In this document: piece by piece, positions 16,682 through 23,082 of the stretch
Numbering within the stretch: the stretch's first letter is position 1
Layout of the letters: each line of letters opens with the position of its first letter
Assembly (NCBI GenBank): GCA_016716905.1
Contig: JADJUS010000022.1
Span: forward strand, 620,001 to 684,000
Source of the DNA: Acidobacteriota bacterium
Lineage (GTDB): Bacteria; Acidobacteriota; Vicinamibacteria; Vicinamibacterales; SCN-69-37
DNA length: 64,000 nucleotides
Direction of reading: 5' to 3'
Position numbers and translations under genes: made by a program
The notes under the pieces: generated by a model
Seen by the model: only the letters and a program-made list of their open reading frames with translations
The model's database searches: none
Told to the model about the DNA's origin: nothing

Positions 16682-16744
16682 GAAACGACCTCTGAGGTAA
16701 TTACCGTTTTGTTACCCGCGGTAATTACCTCAGAGGTCGTTTCT
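16681..16744. repeat. Palindromic element, copy 1 of the AAACGACCTCTGAGGT family (possible bidirectional terminator)
   Basis: Perfect inverted repeat with 26-base arms (16681-16706 and 16719-16744) around a 12-base loop. The arm contains AAACGACCTCTGAGGTAATT. It lies between the convergent ends of the cytochrome c gene and the selenoprotein gene and touches both stop codons. Confidence 0.9.
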
Positions 16745-16971
16745 CATTGTCGCGCGCGCAGCAACCTGACGATTTCCGCGTGCGTCGGAAACTTGTCGCC
16801 GCACGCCTTCTTCGAATAGATCAACTCCCCATCGGCGCGGACCTCAAAGATGCCCCGGTCGCCTTTGACGAGTTCCGCCGCGATGCCCATCTCCTTCTGT
16901 AACGCAGCCTCCAAACTGGAGGCCTCAGGAAGGTAGTTTCAACGGACGCAGTATTCGATACTGATCTTCAT
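16744..16971 (-). CDS. SelW/Rdx-family selenoprotein with in-frame UGA (Sec) in a CxxU motif
   Basis: Reading from ATG 16971, the frame gives MKISIEYCVR, then UGA, then NYLPEASSLEAALQKEMGIA and on to a TGA stop at 16744, for 75 residues including the UGA. The family (SelT/SelW/SelH, Rdx) has a CxxC or CxxU redox site at exactly this place, in the context YCxxUNYLP. The glycine-rich C-terminal half (GDRGIFEVRADGELIYSKK) also fits the thioredoxin-like fold. The UGA is at 16941-16939. A hairpin suited to a bacterial SECIS follows 15 bases later. The protein probably acts as a small cytoplasmic thiol-selenol oxidoreductase. A TACACT box nine bases before the ATG suggests a leaderless mRNA. An ordinary stop-based search would miss this gene. 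It implies that selA, selB, selC and selD exist elsewhere in the genome. Confidence 0.88.
16907..16923 (-). promoter_or_regulatory. Bacterial SECIS-like hairpin downstream of the Sec UGA
   Basis: On the mRNA strand GCCTCC pairs with GGAGGC around the five-base loop AGTTT. A G-U pair and further partial pairing extend the stem outwards. The loop begins 21 bases after the UGA and has a G at its second position, as bacterial SECIS elements recognised by SelB commonly do. The hairpin is inside the coding region, as expected in bacteria. Confidence 0.75.
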
Positions 16972-16980
16972 GGTGCACAA

Positions 16981-16986
16981 AGTGTA
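16981..16986 (-). promoter_or_regulatory. Candidate -10 box (TACACT) of the selenoprotein gene
   Basis: TACACT on the minus strand, nine bases before the ATG at 16971. It is identical to the box in front of the lipoprotein gene at 1265 and the operon gene at 28570. Confidence 0.45.
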
Positions 16987-16998
16987 GCCGGCCTGGCC

Positions 16999-17031
16999 GG
17001 GGGGGGGGGGGGGGGTCTTTAGACCCGGCAT
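16999..17031. repeat. 17-base G tract replacing half of a REP-like palindrome
   Basis: A run of 17 G (16999-17015) is followed by TCTTTAGACCCGGC, the right half of the GCCGGGTCT/AGACCCGGC palindrome family. The left half is replaced by G. The exact length of such a run is unreliable in most sequence data. Confidence 0.6.
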
Positions 17032-17055
17032 GTCCGCTCATCGTAGGATGAGGTC

Positions 17056-17406
17056 GTGCGGACCACAGATACTGACGCGGGAACGTTTGGCTGGCAGTTA
17101 CTGAAAAAAGGCGGTACGCCTGGTGCGGTGACCACGGACTGGGCGAAACGGGCGGAGTTCGATTCGCACAACCGGATCAGGTGCCCGAAGTGCGAATGGG
17201 TGCCGGAGTCGTCGAGCCGATGGACCTGCTGGAGCGGCGGCGGACCCGAGCCGCCGTTTACGTCATGCGGCACGTCGTGGAACACGTTCACCACACGCGG
17301 CAGGTGTCCGGGCTGCGCTCACCAGTGGAAGTGGACATCATGCTTGCAGTGCCACGGGTGGTCGCTGCACGAAGACTGGTACGAATTCGAGCAAAACGAC
17401 CTCTGA
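17056..17406 (+). CDS. Small zinc-ribbon protein of unknown function
   Basis: The protein has 116 residues. The GTG start at 17056 is preceded by AGGATGAGG at a good distance. After about 40 residues a cysteine-rich part begins: CPKCEWVPESSSRWTC, then SCGTSWNTFTTRGRCPGCAHQWKWTSCLQCHGWSLHEDWY. The CxxC knuckles at CPKC, CPGC and CLQC, with the single C and H residues between them, fit two zinc ribbons. Small proteins with this CPxC...WNTFDTRGxCPxCxHQW pattern are widely conserved and uncharacterised. The last codons and the stop (QNDL, TGA) are supplied by the left arm of the palindromic element that follows, so the element has inserted at, or replaced, the original 3' end. A nucleic-acid or metal-binding role is inference. 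Confidence 0.65.
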   Translation: MRTTDTDAGTFGWQLLKKGGTPGAVTTDWAKRAEFDSHNRIRCPKCEWVPESSSRWTCWSGGGPEPPFTSCGTSWNTFTTRGRCPGCAHQWKWTSCLQCHGWSLHEDWYEFEQNDL

Positions 17407-17455
17407 GGTAATTACCGCCGATCCGGGACCGGTAATTACCTCAGAGGTCGTTTTG
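17392..17455. repeat. Palindromic element, copy 2 of the AAACGACCTCTGAGGT family
   Basis: Perfect 26-base arms (17392-17417 and 17430-17455) around a 12-base loop. It lies between convergent genes, and the left arm encodes the last residues and the stop of the zinc-ribbon gene. Arm sequence and loop size match copy 1. Confidence 0.9.
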
Positions 17456-17473
17456 GCATCAGAGGCCGCTTTG

Positions 17474-18217
17474 TCATTCCTGCCAGCTGCCGTACATCGA
17501 GTTGGGCATGATGAAGTAGCGCACACCGAACTGGGCGTAGGCGGTCTCACCCTGGGCACGGAGCGCCTGGCTTCCTGCGGGGAAGTCATGGATGTTGTCG
17601 CCGACAAACGCGATGACTTCAATTGGTGTGCGGCTGGCGTCTGTCTGCCCGGCGGCAACGGCCTCGAATCTCGGGTTCTTGTCTGAACCGGACCCCGCGC
17701 CCTCGGGGCGGCACAACACGGCGTCGAACGGCAGCCCACGTTTGCGCAAGACGGCAGCAGTGTCGGGGCACTCAATCGCCAGCCGGTTGGTCACAATCGC
17801 GATGCGCCCGCCCAGGGCCCGCACACGTGCAAGGAACGCCGCGGCGCCTGGCACCGGCGTGGACGCCTGCGTCCGCACCCATGCGGTGAACCGCTCAGCC
17901 GTATGCGTGGCGCGCTCACGCGCGAGCCCCATCTGATACGGGAAGTTATTGATGACGGTGTCATCGGCATCCAGGACCACGGCCCACGCGCCGGCGGTGC
18001 GCGTCCGCGCCATGGCTTCCACATGTGCCGTCGCAATCCGGTACGTCTGGACCGTCAGCGCCGGATACTCAGCCGACGTCGTCATCCACTGGATGCTGGT
18101 GGGCAACGGGGCGTCGCCGGGCGGCGGCGGTGTGGGAGTGGCCACCTGCTGCGTTTGTGCAGCGCAGCCGGCCATCGAGAGCAGGAGCACGAACCCGACC
18201 GACCTGTAGAGTGTCAT
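17474..18217 (-). CDS. HAD-superfamily acid phosphatase lipoprotein (class B / e(P4) type)
   Basis: The protein has 247 residues. A lipoprotein signal ends in LLLSMAGC (Cys18). HAD motif I is VLDADDTVINN (the second Asp acts as general acid). Motif II is the Thr in IVTNR, a lysine-containing region follows (DKNPRF), and motif IV is FVGDNIHDF. This matches 5'-nucleotidase/acid phosphatase lipoproteins of the e(P4) family, which release phosphate from nucleotides or other esters at the cell surface. The usual first Asp-x-Asp pair is present. The gene ends close to palindromic copy 2 and begins just after copy 3. It may share a transcript with the DUF4440 gene upstream on the same strand, although palindrome copy 3 lies between them. 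Confidence 0.82.
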   Translation of the reverse strand: MTLYRSVGFVLLLSMAGCAAQTQQVATPTPPPPGDAPLPTSIQWMTTSAEYPALTVQTYRIATAHVEAMARTRTAGAWAVVLDADDTVINNFPYQMGLARERATHTAERFTAWVRTQASTPVPGAAAFLARVRALGGRIAIVTNRLAIECPDTAAVLRKRGLPFDAVLCRPEGAGSGSDKNPRFEAVAAGQTDASRTPIEVIAFVGDNIHDFPAGSQALRAQGETAYAQFGVRYFIMPNSMYGSWQE

Positions 18218-18248
18218 CCCGGCATTCTGACACCGCTTGAGGGAGAGA

Positions 18249-18276
18249 GACCTCTGAGGTTCTTACCTCAGAGGTC
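18249..18276. repeat. Palindromic element, short copy 3 of the CCTCTGAGG family
   Basis: GACCTCTGAGGT and its perfect reverse complement, separated by TCTT. It is a minimal version of the element, located downstream of the DUF4440 gene. Confidence 0.85.
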
Positions 18277-18304
18277 CTTCATTGCCTCAAACGTCCTGAC
18301 CCGC

Positions 18305-18805
18305 TTACTTCGCCGGTGGCGGCGGGGGCAGCGGCACCGAGGCGTGGTCCATGACGAAGACCCACTTGCCGTCGCGCATCGCCTTTACATCCGAAAAGCG
18401 ACCTTCCATAACCTGATGGCCCCCAGGGGTCGGGATGGTCATCTTCCAGGTGCCCGATCCGATGACCACATCGCCGTGGACATCGTTGTGTTTGGTCAGG
18501 TATTCGAGCGTCGCGCCAGGCATCGCCTTGAACATTTCGCCCGCGCCCGCCTTGGCCGAGGCCCATCCACGTACGCCCATGCCGTCGGGGCCAATGGACA
18601 CCAGATCCGGACTGTTCCAGTACGTGTCAGCCAGCGCTTCCGCGTCGCCCTTGTTGAAGGCGGCAAGGAACCGGGCGTCGAGCGCGTCGGCGCCTGCCAT
18701 CATTTCGGCCGGCGTCGGCCCAGCCGGCACCGCGGGCGCCGCCGGCGCGCACGCACTTGCCGCCACCACGATCGTCACAACCATTGCCAACAGTGTTCGT
18801 CGCAC
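18305..18805 (-). CDS. Secreted DUF4440/SnoaL-like (NTF2-fold) protein
   Basis: The protein has 166 residues with a lipoprotein-like signal MRRTLLAMVVTIVVAASAC. The body, DALDARFLAAFNKGDAEALADTYWNSPDLVSIGPDGMGVRGW...DGKWVFVMDHASVPLP, matches the NTF2-like DUF4440/SnoaL pattern: an N-terminal helix with the AAFNxGDA element, then a cone-like beta sheet ending in W-x-hydrophobic-x-x-D-H-x-S. Such proteins serve as small binding domains or, rarely, enzymes, and no catalytic assignment is possible. The C-terminus is proline-rich. The start is preceded by GGAGG-like bases on the minus strand (AGGAGGTCTCCGTGCG). Confidence 0.75.
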   Translation of the reverse strand: MRRTLLAMVVTIVVAASACAPAAPAVPAGPTPAEMMAGADALDARFLAAFNKGDAEALADTYWNSPDLVSIGPDGMGVRGWASAKAGAGEMFKAMPGATLEYLTKHNDVHGDVVIGSGTWKMTIPTPGGHQVMEGRFSDVKAMRDGKWVFVMDHASVPLPPPPPAK

Positions 18806-18845
18806 GGAGACCTCCTTGGGGAAGGCTCATCATACGCCCGCTGGC

Positions 18846-21260
18846 TCAGGAGTCTTTGAGGGCGAGCAATGGGCTTGCCTGCCCGGCCCGGCGCGCAGGG
18901 AACCACGCGGCTAAGCCGGCTGTCACCACGAGGAGGAGCGCCGCGGCGGTCCACACAGCGGGATCAAATGGGCTCATGTCGAACAGGAACTGGCGCGTGA
19001 CGCGCGCCACGATCCAGCTGAGTAACCCGCCGCCGATCACGCCAATGGTGACGGCCACGCCGACGCCTCGCATCGCCAGGGTGACCAGTCCGCGAGGCGA
19101 TGCACCAAGCGCCGCGCGAATCGCCATCTCGCGCCGCCGGTCTTCCACCATCTGCGCGATGGTCGCGTGAATGCCGAGCACGGCCAAGCCAAGCGTGACG
19201 AGCGCGAGCACGATGAGCACCGCCGATTGCGTGCGTGCCGTGGCCGTCTGCGCCCGAAGGCGATCGGTCAGGAGCGATGCGTGCACGTGCATAGTGGGGT
19301 CGGCTTTCCGCACCGCGTCTTCGATGGCGCGCTCAGACTCGCCGCCTGGTCGGGCTTCACGGCTCACGACGTGGAACATGCCCGGTGTGAGCCGTCTTGT
19401 CACGAGCAGCGGATACAGCACTGGCGTCATCGGCTTCGTGACGCCTTCTTCACGCACGTTCGCCACGACGCCGACGATCCGGTGCAGGACGCCGAAGTCG
19501 AACTCGCGTCCCACAGCCGCAGCGACGCCACCGAAGTATGTGCTCGCGAACTGCTCGTTCACCACTGCGACGGCCGGACCAGTGGCATCGGACGGGAGGA
19601 AGTCGCGGCCGGCGAGCACCGGAGTGCGCATGGCAGCGAAGAATCCGTCCGAGACGTGCTTCGTGGCAACGAATGCCGGTTCGCGATCCAGGAATCTCAC
19701 CTGCATTCTTGATGCAACGGCCGCAAGTGGCGGGTCAAACGCGAGTGCCACTTCGCGTCGGCCAGGCGCCGCCAGTACTTCTCGCCGTATGTCGTTCATG
19801 ACCTGCTGGTATCGCGGTCCGTCCAGGAAGAGTTTCTCCGTTGGCGTGACCCGCGCGATCACCACGCCGGTTGGGTCGAAGCCGAGCGGTTGCGAGAGCA
19901 TGCGCCACAGCGTGGTGGACACCAGCCCCGCAGCCGCGAGCAGCGCCAGCACCAGCGCTGTCTGCACGGCAATCACCGCGCGCCGGACGAGCAGCGTGCG
20001 GCGAGGCGGCGTGAACGCCAGGCCGCTGGTGTGCAGCGCGCTGACCAAATCGCGCCGCCGACGCAACCAGCTCGGCATCAGGCCAAGGATCACGCAGAGG
20101 CCGGACGTGACTGCGGCCGCGATCAACCAGCCGCGCCAGTCCACATGAAGGCCCTCAATCCGTGGAATGTCCTGGGGAGCCATCCAGGCAAACGCGCGAG
20201 TCAGAACGATGGCCAGCACCCCGGCCAGCACCCATGAGGCTCCCGCAATCGCCGCCATCTCGGCCAACGACTGCCCCATGAGCCGCCTTGGGCTTGCCCC
20301 AAGCGCTGCGCGCACAGCGAATTCCCGGCTCCTCCGGCTGGCCATCACCGACATCAGACCGGCCGCATTGGCCAGCGTGACCAGCATCACAAACCCGGCC
20401 GCCGCCGTCAGCAACCACAGGAGCGGCCGCGTGCGACCGAACCAGACTTCCTGCAAGGGCACGATATCGGCGCGGCGCACACGGTTGAACAGAGGATGCT
20501 CATGGTCGATGTGCTGGAGGATTGGGGTCAGGACCTCCTCGACCTGTGCCTCGGTCACGCCCTCGTGCGGTCGGCCAATCAGCACGCGGTCGTAGATTCG
20601 TCGCGATTCCCCGCCGCCCGGGCGGCGTCCATCAGGCATCGCCACGAACAGATCAGCCGCGCCGGTCGGGCTGTAGCTCTGCGCGATGCCCTGCATCGAT
20701 ACGCCGGACGGGAGGACGCCCACGATTTCGATCGTGCGCAACTCAAACTCCGCGCTCACGGTGACCACCCGGCCGACAATGGATGGATCAGCGCCAAACA
20801 CGCGGCGCCATAGGGCATCTGTGACCATGGCGCGCGGGACGCTGGCAGTCGCATCGGCGTCGGCCGGCTCAAAGCTGCGGCCCAGCGCGGGCCGAACGCC
20901 GAGCACGTCAAACAAGTTCGTGGTGGCGTAGACCGTGGCCACGGGCGTCAGCGAATCGCCGCTCTTCAGATACCACGCCCTCGTCACCTCGACGCCGGCG
21001 ATATCCATGATGCTCTTCATGGCCGCCTGCAGGTCTACGTACTCATCGGCCGAGGTATTACCCATGCGATCGTCGCGGTTGGGCGCCGTCCAGCCTACTG
21101 ATACCAGACGGTCGGGATCCGCAAACGGCAGCCGCTCAATCCACAAGCCGTACGCGATTGACCAGGTCGCAGTGGACACCGCCACCGCCACAGCCAGCAC
21201 AGTCACCATCCACGCGGCCTGCAGCCGATGACGGATCCAGAATCCCAAGGCCTGTCGCAT
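18846..21260 (-). CDS. FtsX/MacB-type ABC transporter permease with duplicated core, no ATPase nearby
   Basis: The protein has about 804 residues from the chosen start MRQALGFWIRHR. The layout is a membrane helix, a MacB-PCD-like periplasmic domain (about 40-270), an FtsX core of three helices around ASRRSREFAVRAALGASPRRLMGQSL, a second single helix, a second periplasmic domain, and a second FtsX core with EDRRREMAIRAALGASPRGLVTLAM. This duplicated layout without a linked ATPase gene is that of the acidobacterial duplicated orphan permeases, though the usual N-terminal prefix domain is missing. The start at 21260 is preceded by GGGGAGGACAACCG. A longer frame to 21443 runs into REP sequence and is rejected. 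These proteins are thought to work in envelope transport or as mechanotransmission partners. The substrate is unknown. Confidence 0.85.
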   Translation of the reverse strand: MRQALGFWIRHRLQAAWMVTVLAVAVAVSTATWSIAYGLWIERLPFADPDRLVSVGWTAPNRDDRMGNTSADEYVDLQAAMKSIMDIAGVEVTRAWYLKSGDSLTPVATVYATTNLFDVLGVRPALGRSFEPADADATASVPRAMVTDALWRRVFGADPSIVGRVVTVSAEFELRTIEIVGVLPSGVSMQGIAQSYSPTGAADLFVAMPDGRRPGGGESRRIYDRVLIGRPHEGVTEAQVEEVLTPILQHIDHEHPLFNRVRRADIVPLQEVWFGRTRPLLWLLTAAAGFVMLVTLANAAGLMSVMASRRSREFAVRAALGASPRRLMGQSLAEMAAIAGASWVLAGVLAIVLTRAFAWMAPQDIPRIEGLHVDWRGWLIAAAVTSGLCVILGLMPSWLRRRRDLVSALHTSGLAFTPPRRTLLVRRAVIAVQTALVLALLAAAGLVSTTLWRMLSQPLGFDPTGVVIARVTPTEKLFLDGPRYQQVMNDIRREVLAAPGRREVALAFDPPLAAVASRMQVRFLDREPAFVATKHVSDGFFAAMRTPVLAGRDFLPSDATGPAVAVVNEQFASTYFGGVAAAVGREFDFGVLHRIVGVVANVREEGVTKPMTPVLYPLLVTRRLTPGMFHVVSREARPGGESERAIEDAVRKADPTMHVHASLLTDRLRAQTATARTQSAVLIVLALVTLGLAVLGIHATIAQMVEDRRREMAIRAALGASPRGLVTLAMRGVGVAVTIGVIGGGLLSWIVARVTRQFLFDMSPFDPAVWTAAALLLVVTAGLAAWFPARRAGQASPLLALKDS

Positions 21261-21300
21261 CGGTTGTCCTCCCCGCGATATTTGACACCGCAATCGTGTA

Positions 21301-21356
21301 GCCGGACCTGAAGGTCCGGCCTCCTTCCGGATGGAGGCCGGGTCTTCAGACCCGGC
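21301..21356. repeat. Two adjacent REP-like palindromes (first family)
   Basis: GCCGGACCTGAAGGTCCGGC at 21301-21320 and GCCGGGTCTTCAGACCCGGC at 21337-21356, with CTCC/GGAG bases between that pair too. The outer GTA and TAC complete a larger inverted repeat. Confidence 0.85.
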
Positions 21357-21415
21357 TACACCAATGTTTAAACCACCTTCTTCTTGGGAACCGAACTGCC
21401 CATCACGGGCGACGT

Positions 21416-21431
21416 GGGTACCTAAGTACCC
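21416..21431. promoter_or_regulatory. Palindrome GGGTAC-CTAA-GTACCC upstream of the RHH gene
   Basis: Six-base perfect arms with a four-base centre, about 104 bases before the ribbon-helix-helix start. A second hairpin, CGGCAAA/TTTGCCG, lies at 21463-21481. Either could be an operator or an RNA structure. This is inferred from symmetry and position only. Confidence 0.35.
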
Positions 21432-21534
21432 GCGATTCGCCATGGTTTAACCGCGCAAATGCCGGCAAAACGGCTTTGCCGCATGTCCGGAACTGGCACA
21501 CAGGTTGCTGTTGTCGCCGGCGGGAGGCTTCAAT

Positions 21535-21756
21535 ATGCGCCAGCACCGGCAAATCCACTTGTGGATCTCAGAGAGCGACTATCTGCTGCTGCACGAACAG
21601 GCGGCCGAGGAGCAAGACTCGGTCTCGGCCATCCTTCGCCGGTTGATCAGAAACGAGCGGCACCGGCTACGAGACGAGGGTCAACGCGGTCCGAGCCAGG
21701 CTTCCGTCGTGGACACGGGCGAATTCACGTCCCAGATGGCGGCCCGTTCGGGATGA
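21535..21756 (+). CDS. Small ribbon-helix-helix-type DNA-binding protein
   Basis: The protein has 73 residues from ATG 21535, which has GGGAGG seven bases upstream. The N-terminal part reads RQIHLWISESDYLLLHEQAAEEQDSVSAILRRLIRNE. This fits the RHH plan: a beta strand with alternating polar residues, helix A (ESDYLLLHEQAAEE), a turn, and helix B (SVSAILRRLIRNE). Such proteins are dimeric repressors, often antitoxins or autoregulators. No toxin gene is adjacent. The last 75 bases overlap, on the opposite strand, the 3' end of the flavin-dependent enzyme gene. Either that overlap is real or the RHH tail is dispensable. It is the only obvious DNA-binding regulator near the 21681-28570 operon. Confidence 0.6.
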   Translation: MRQHRQIHLWISESDYLLLHEQAAEEQDSVSAILRRLIRNERHRLRDEGQRGPSQASVVDTGEFTSQMAARSG

Positions 21757-23072
21757 TACCGGGAGCCGATGGGAATTGAATACAGATCCTCGGACGCGTA
21801 AGACGCCTCGCGTTCCCCGGTGCGACCCAGGAGTTGGCGGAACGCATCCAACGCGATTGACGGCTGCCGCTCGTGTCCGTAGATCCGCCCGGCAAACATG
21901 TCGGTCATGTGCTCGGTGTACTTGGAGTGCACGGACCACCCGAATGCCAGCGGATGCTCCCAGAACGCATCGAGCACGTCCTCAAGGATGTCGATGCCCT
22001 TCTCGCAGAACAGCTGATGCTCGCCGAACGGATTCTCCGCGTCGCGATTGGCGCCATTCAGGTACGCCCGGATCGCGGGTGCCGCAAACTGCGCCTCACG
22101 AAGCGCCACCGTCAATCCGAACGAAAAAATGGGGTCGATGAACCGGTGAGAATCCCCAACACACATGAACCCTTTGCCGCAGAACTTCTTCACCTGGTAC
22201 GAGTAGTTCGGGATGACGTGAATGTCTTCCACCAGAGGGCACCCGTCGGTGCGGCGCTTCAGCTCAGGATGCAACTCCTGTAGCTCGCGCAGGTAGAAAT
22301 CGCGCAGTGATTCGTTCTTCTCCAGAAAGTAGGCCGACGGAATGACCACGCCGACGCTCACCACATCGGCATCCAGGGGAATGAACCACGACCAGTGGTA
22401 CTTCTTCTGGTAGAAGATCAGCGTGTTGTCGCGGTGATTTTCGCGGTTCTCGTTTTTGTCGAGGCTCTCGTCACGGCGCGCGCCGGACACCTGCGAAAAG
22501 ATCGCGATCTGCTTGTCGTAGGCGCCCAGGTACTTGGGGCCGGTCACGCCGCCCAGATTGGCCAGCCACGTGGCCTGCCCCGAGCAATCGAGCAGCACCT
22601 CTGATCGAATCTCCTGCACCCCGCCATCGTCCATCCGCACGTCGGCGCCGACAACCACCCCGTCACGCACGATCGGGGTGACGGCTTTGCCTCTCAGCAC
22701 GGTGGCGCCCCGCGTCACCGCCTGATCGAGCGCCATCTTGTCGAAATCACTACGGCGCACCTGCCATGTGTCCCAGTTGAAGAGCTTCCACTCCTCGTCG
22801 CGCCCGGTCACCGGCACAAACCAGCTGCCGCGCGGACTCTGGCCAAAGACCTTCACGCCTTGTTTGGTGGGATAGCCGCGGCGATACATCTCGGCCTCGA
22901 GTCCGAGGTCGCGGATGGCCTTGCCGCACGCGCCCGTCATCGATTCGCCGATGTGGTAACGCGGAAACGACTCGGCTTCCACGATCACAGGCGTAATTCC
23001 CTCGGCCAGCAGGTTCATGGCACTGGCTGACCCGGCGGGGCCGCCTCCAACAATCAGTACGTCTGTCTTCAT
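21681..23072 (-). CDS. Flavin-dependent halogenase/monooxygenase-like enzyme (PltA/CmlS branch)
   Basis: The protein has 463 residues from the start MKTDVLIVGGG at 23072. The FAD motif GGGPAGSASA is near the N-terminus. PRYHIGESM follows, a motif shared by flavin-dependent halogenases and geranylgeranyl-reductase-like enzymes. Further on are the YHWSWFIPL segment (the WxWxIP pattern of the halogenase branch) and GDSHRFIDPIFSFGL, which binds flavin. In pyoluteorin-type pathways PltA halogenates a pyrrolyl group tethered to a carrier protein. The linked genes here make such a substrate plausible, but hydroxylation instead of halogenation cannot be excluded. The gene starts ten bases after the stop of the MBOAT-SGNH gene and is the last gene of the operon. 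Confidence 0.75.
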   Translation of the reverse strand: MKTDVLIVGGGPAGSASAMNLLAEGITPVIVEAESFPRYHIGESMTGACGKAIRDLGLEAEMYRRGYPTKQGVKVFGQSPRGSWFVPVTGRDEEWKLFNWDTWQVRRSDFDKMALDQAVTRGATVLRGKAVTPIVRDGVVVGADVRMDDGGVQEIRSEVLLDCSGQATWLANLGGVTGPKYLGAYDKQIAIFSQVSGARRDESLDKNENRENHRDNTLIFYQKKYHWSWFIPLDADVVSVGVVIPSAYFLEKNESLRDFYLRELQELHPELKRRTDGCPLVEDIHVIPNYSYQVKKFCGKGFMCVGDSHRFIDPIFSFGLTVALREAQFAAPAIRAYLNGANRDAENPFGEHQLFCEKGIDILEDVLDAFWEHPLAFGWSVHSKYTEHMTDMFAGRIYGHERQPSIALDAFRQLLGRTGEREASYASEDLYSIPIGSRYHPERAAIWDVNSPVSTTEAWLGPR

Positions 23073-23082
23073 TGATCCTTCT

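Noticed and set aside
21261..21443. N-terminal extension of the ABC permease
   Set aside because: It would translate REP palindromes. The start at 21260 has a strong ribosome site and begins the conserved sequence.
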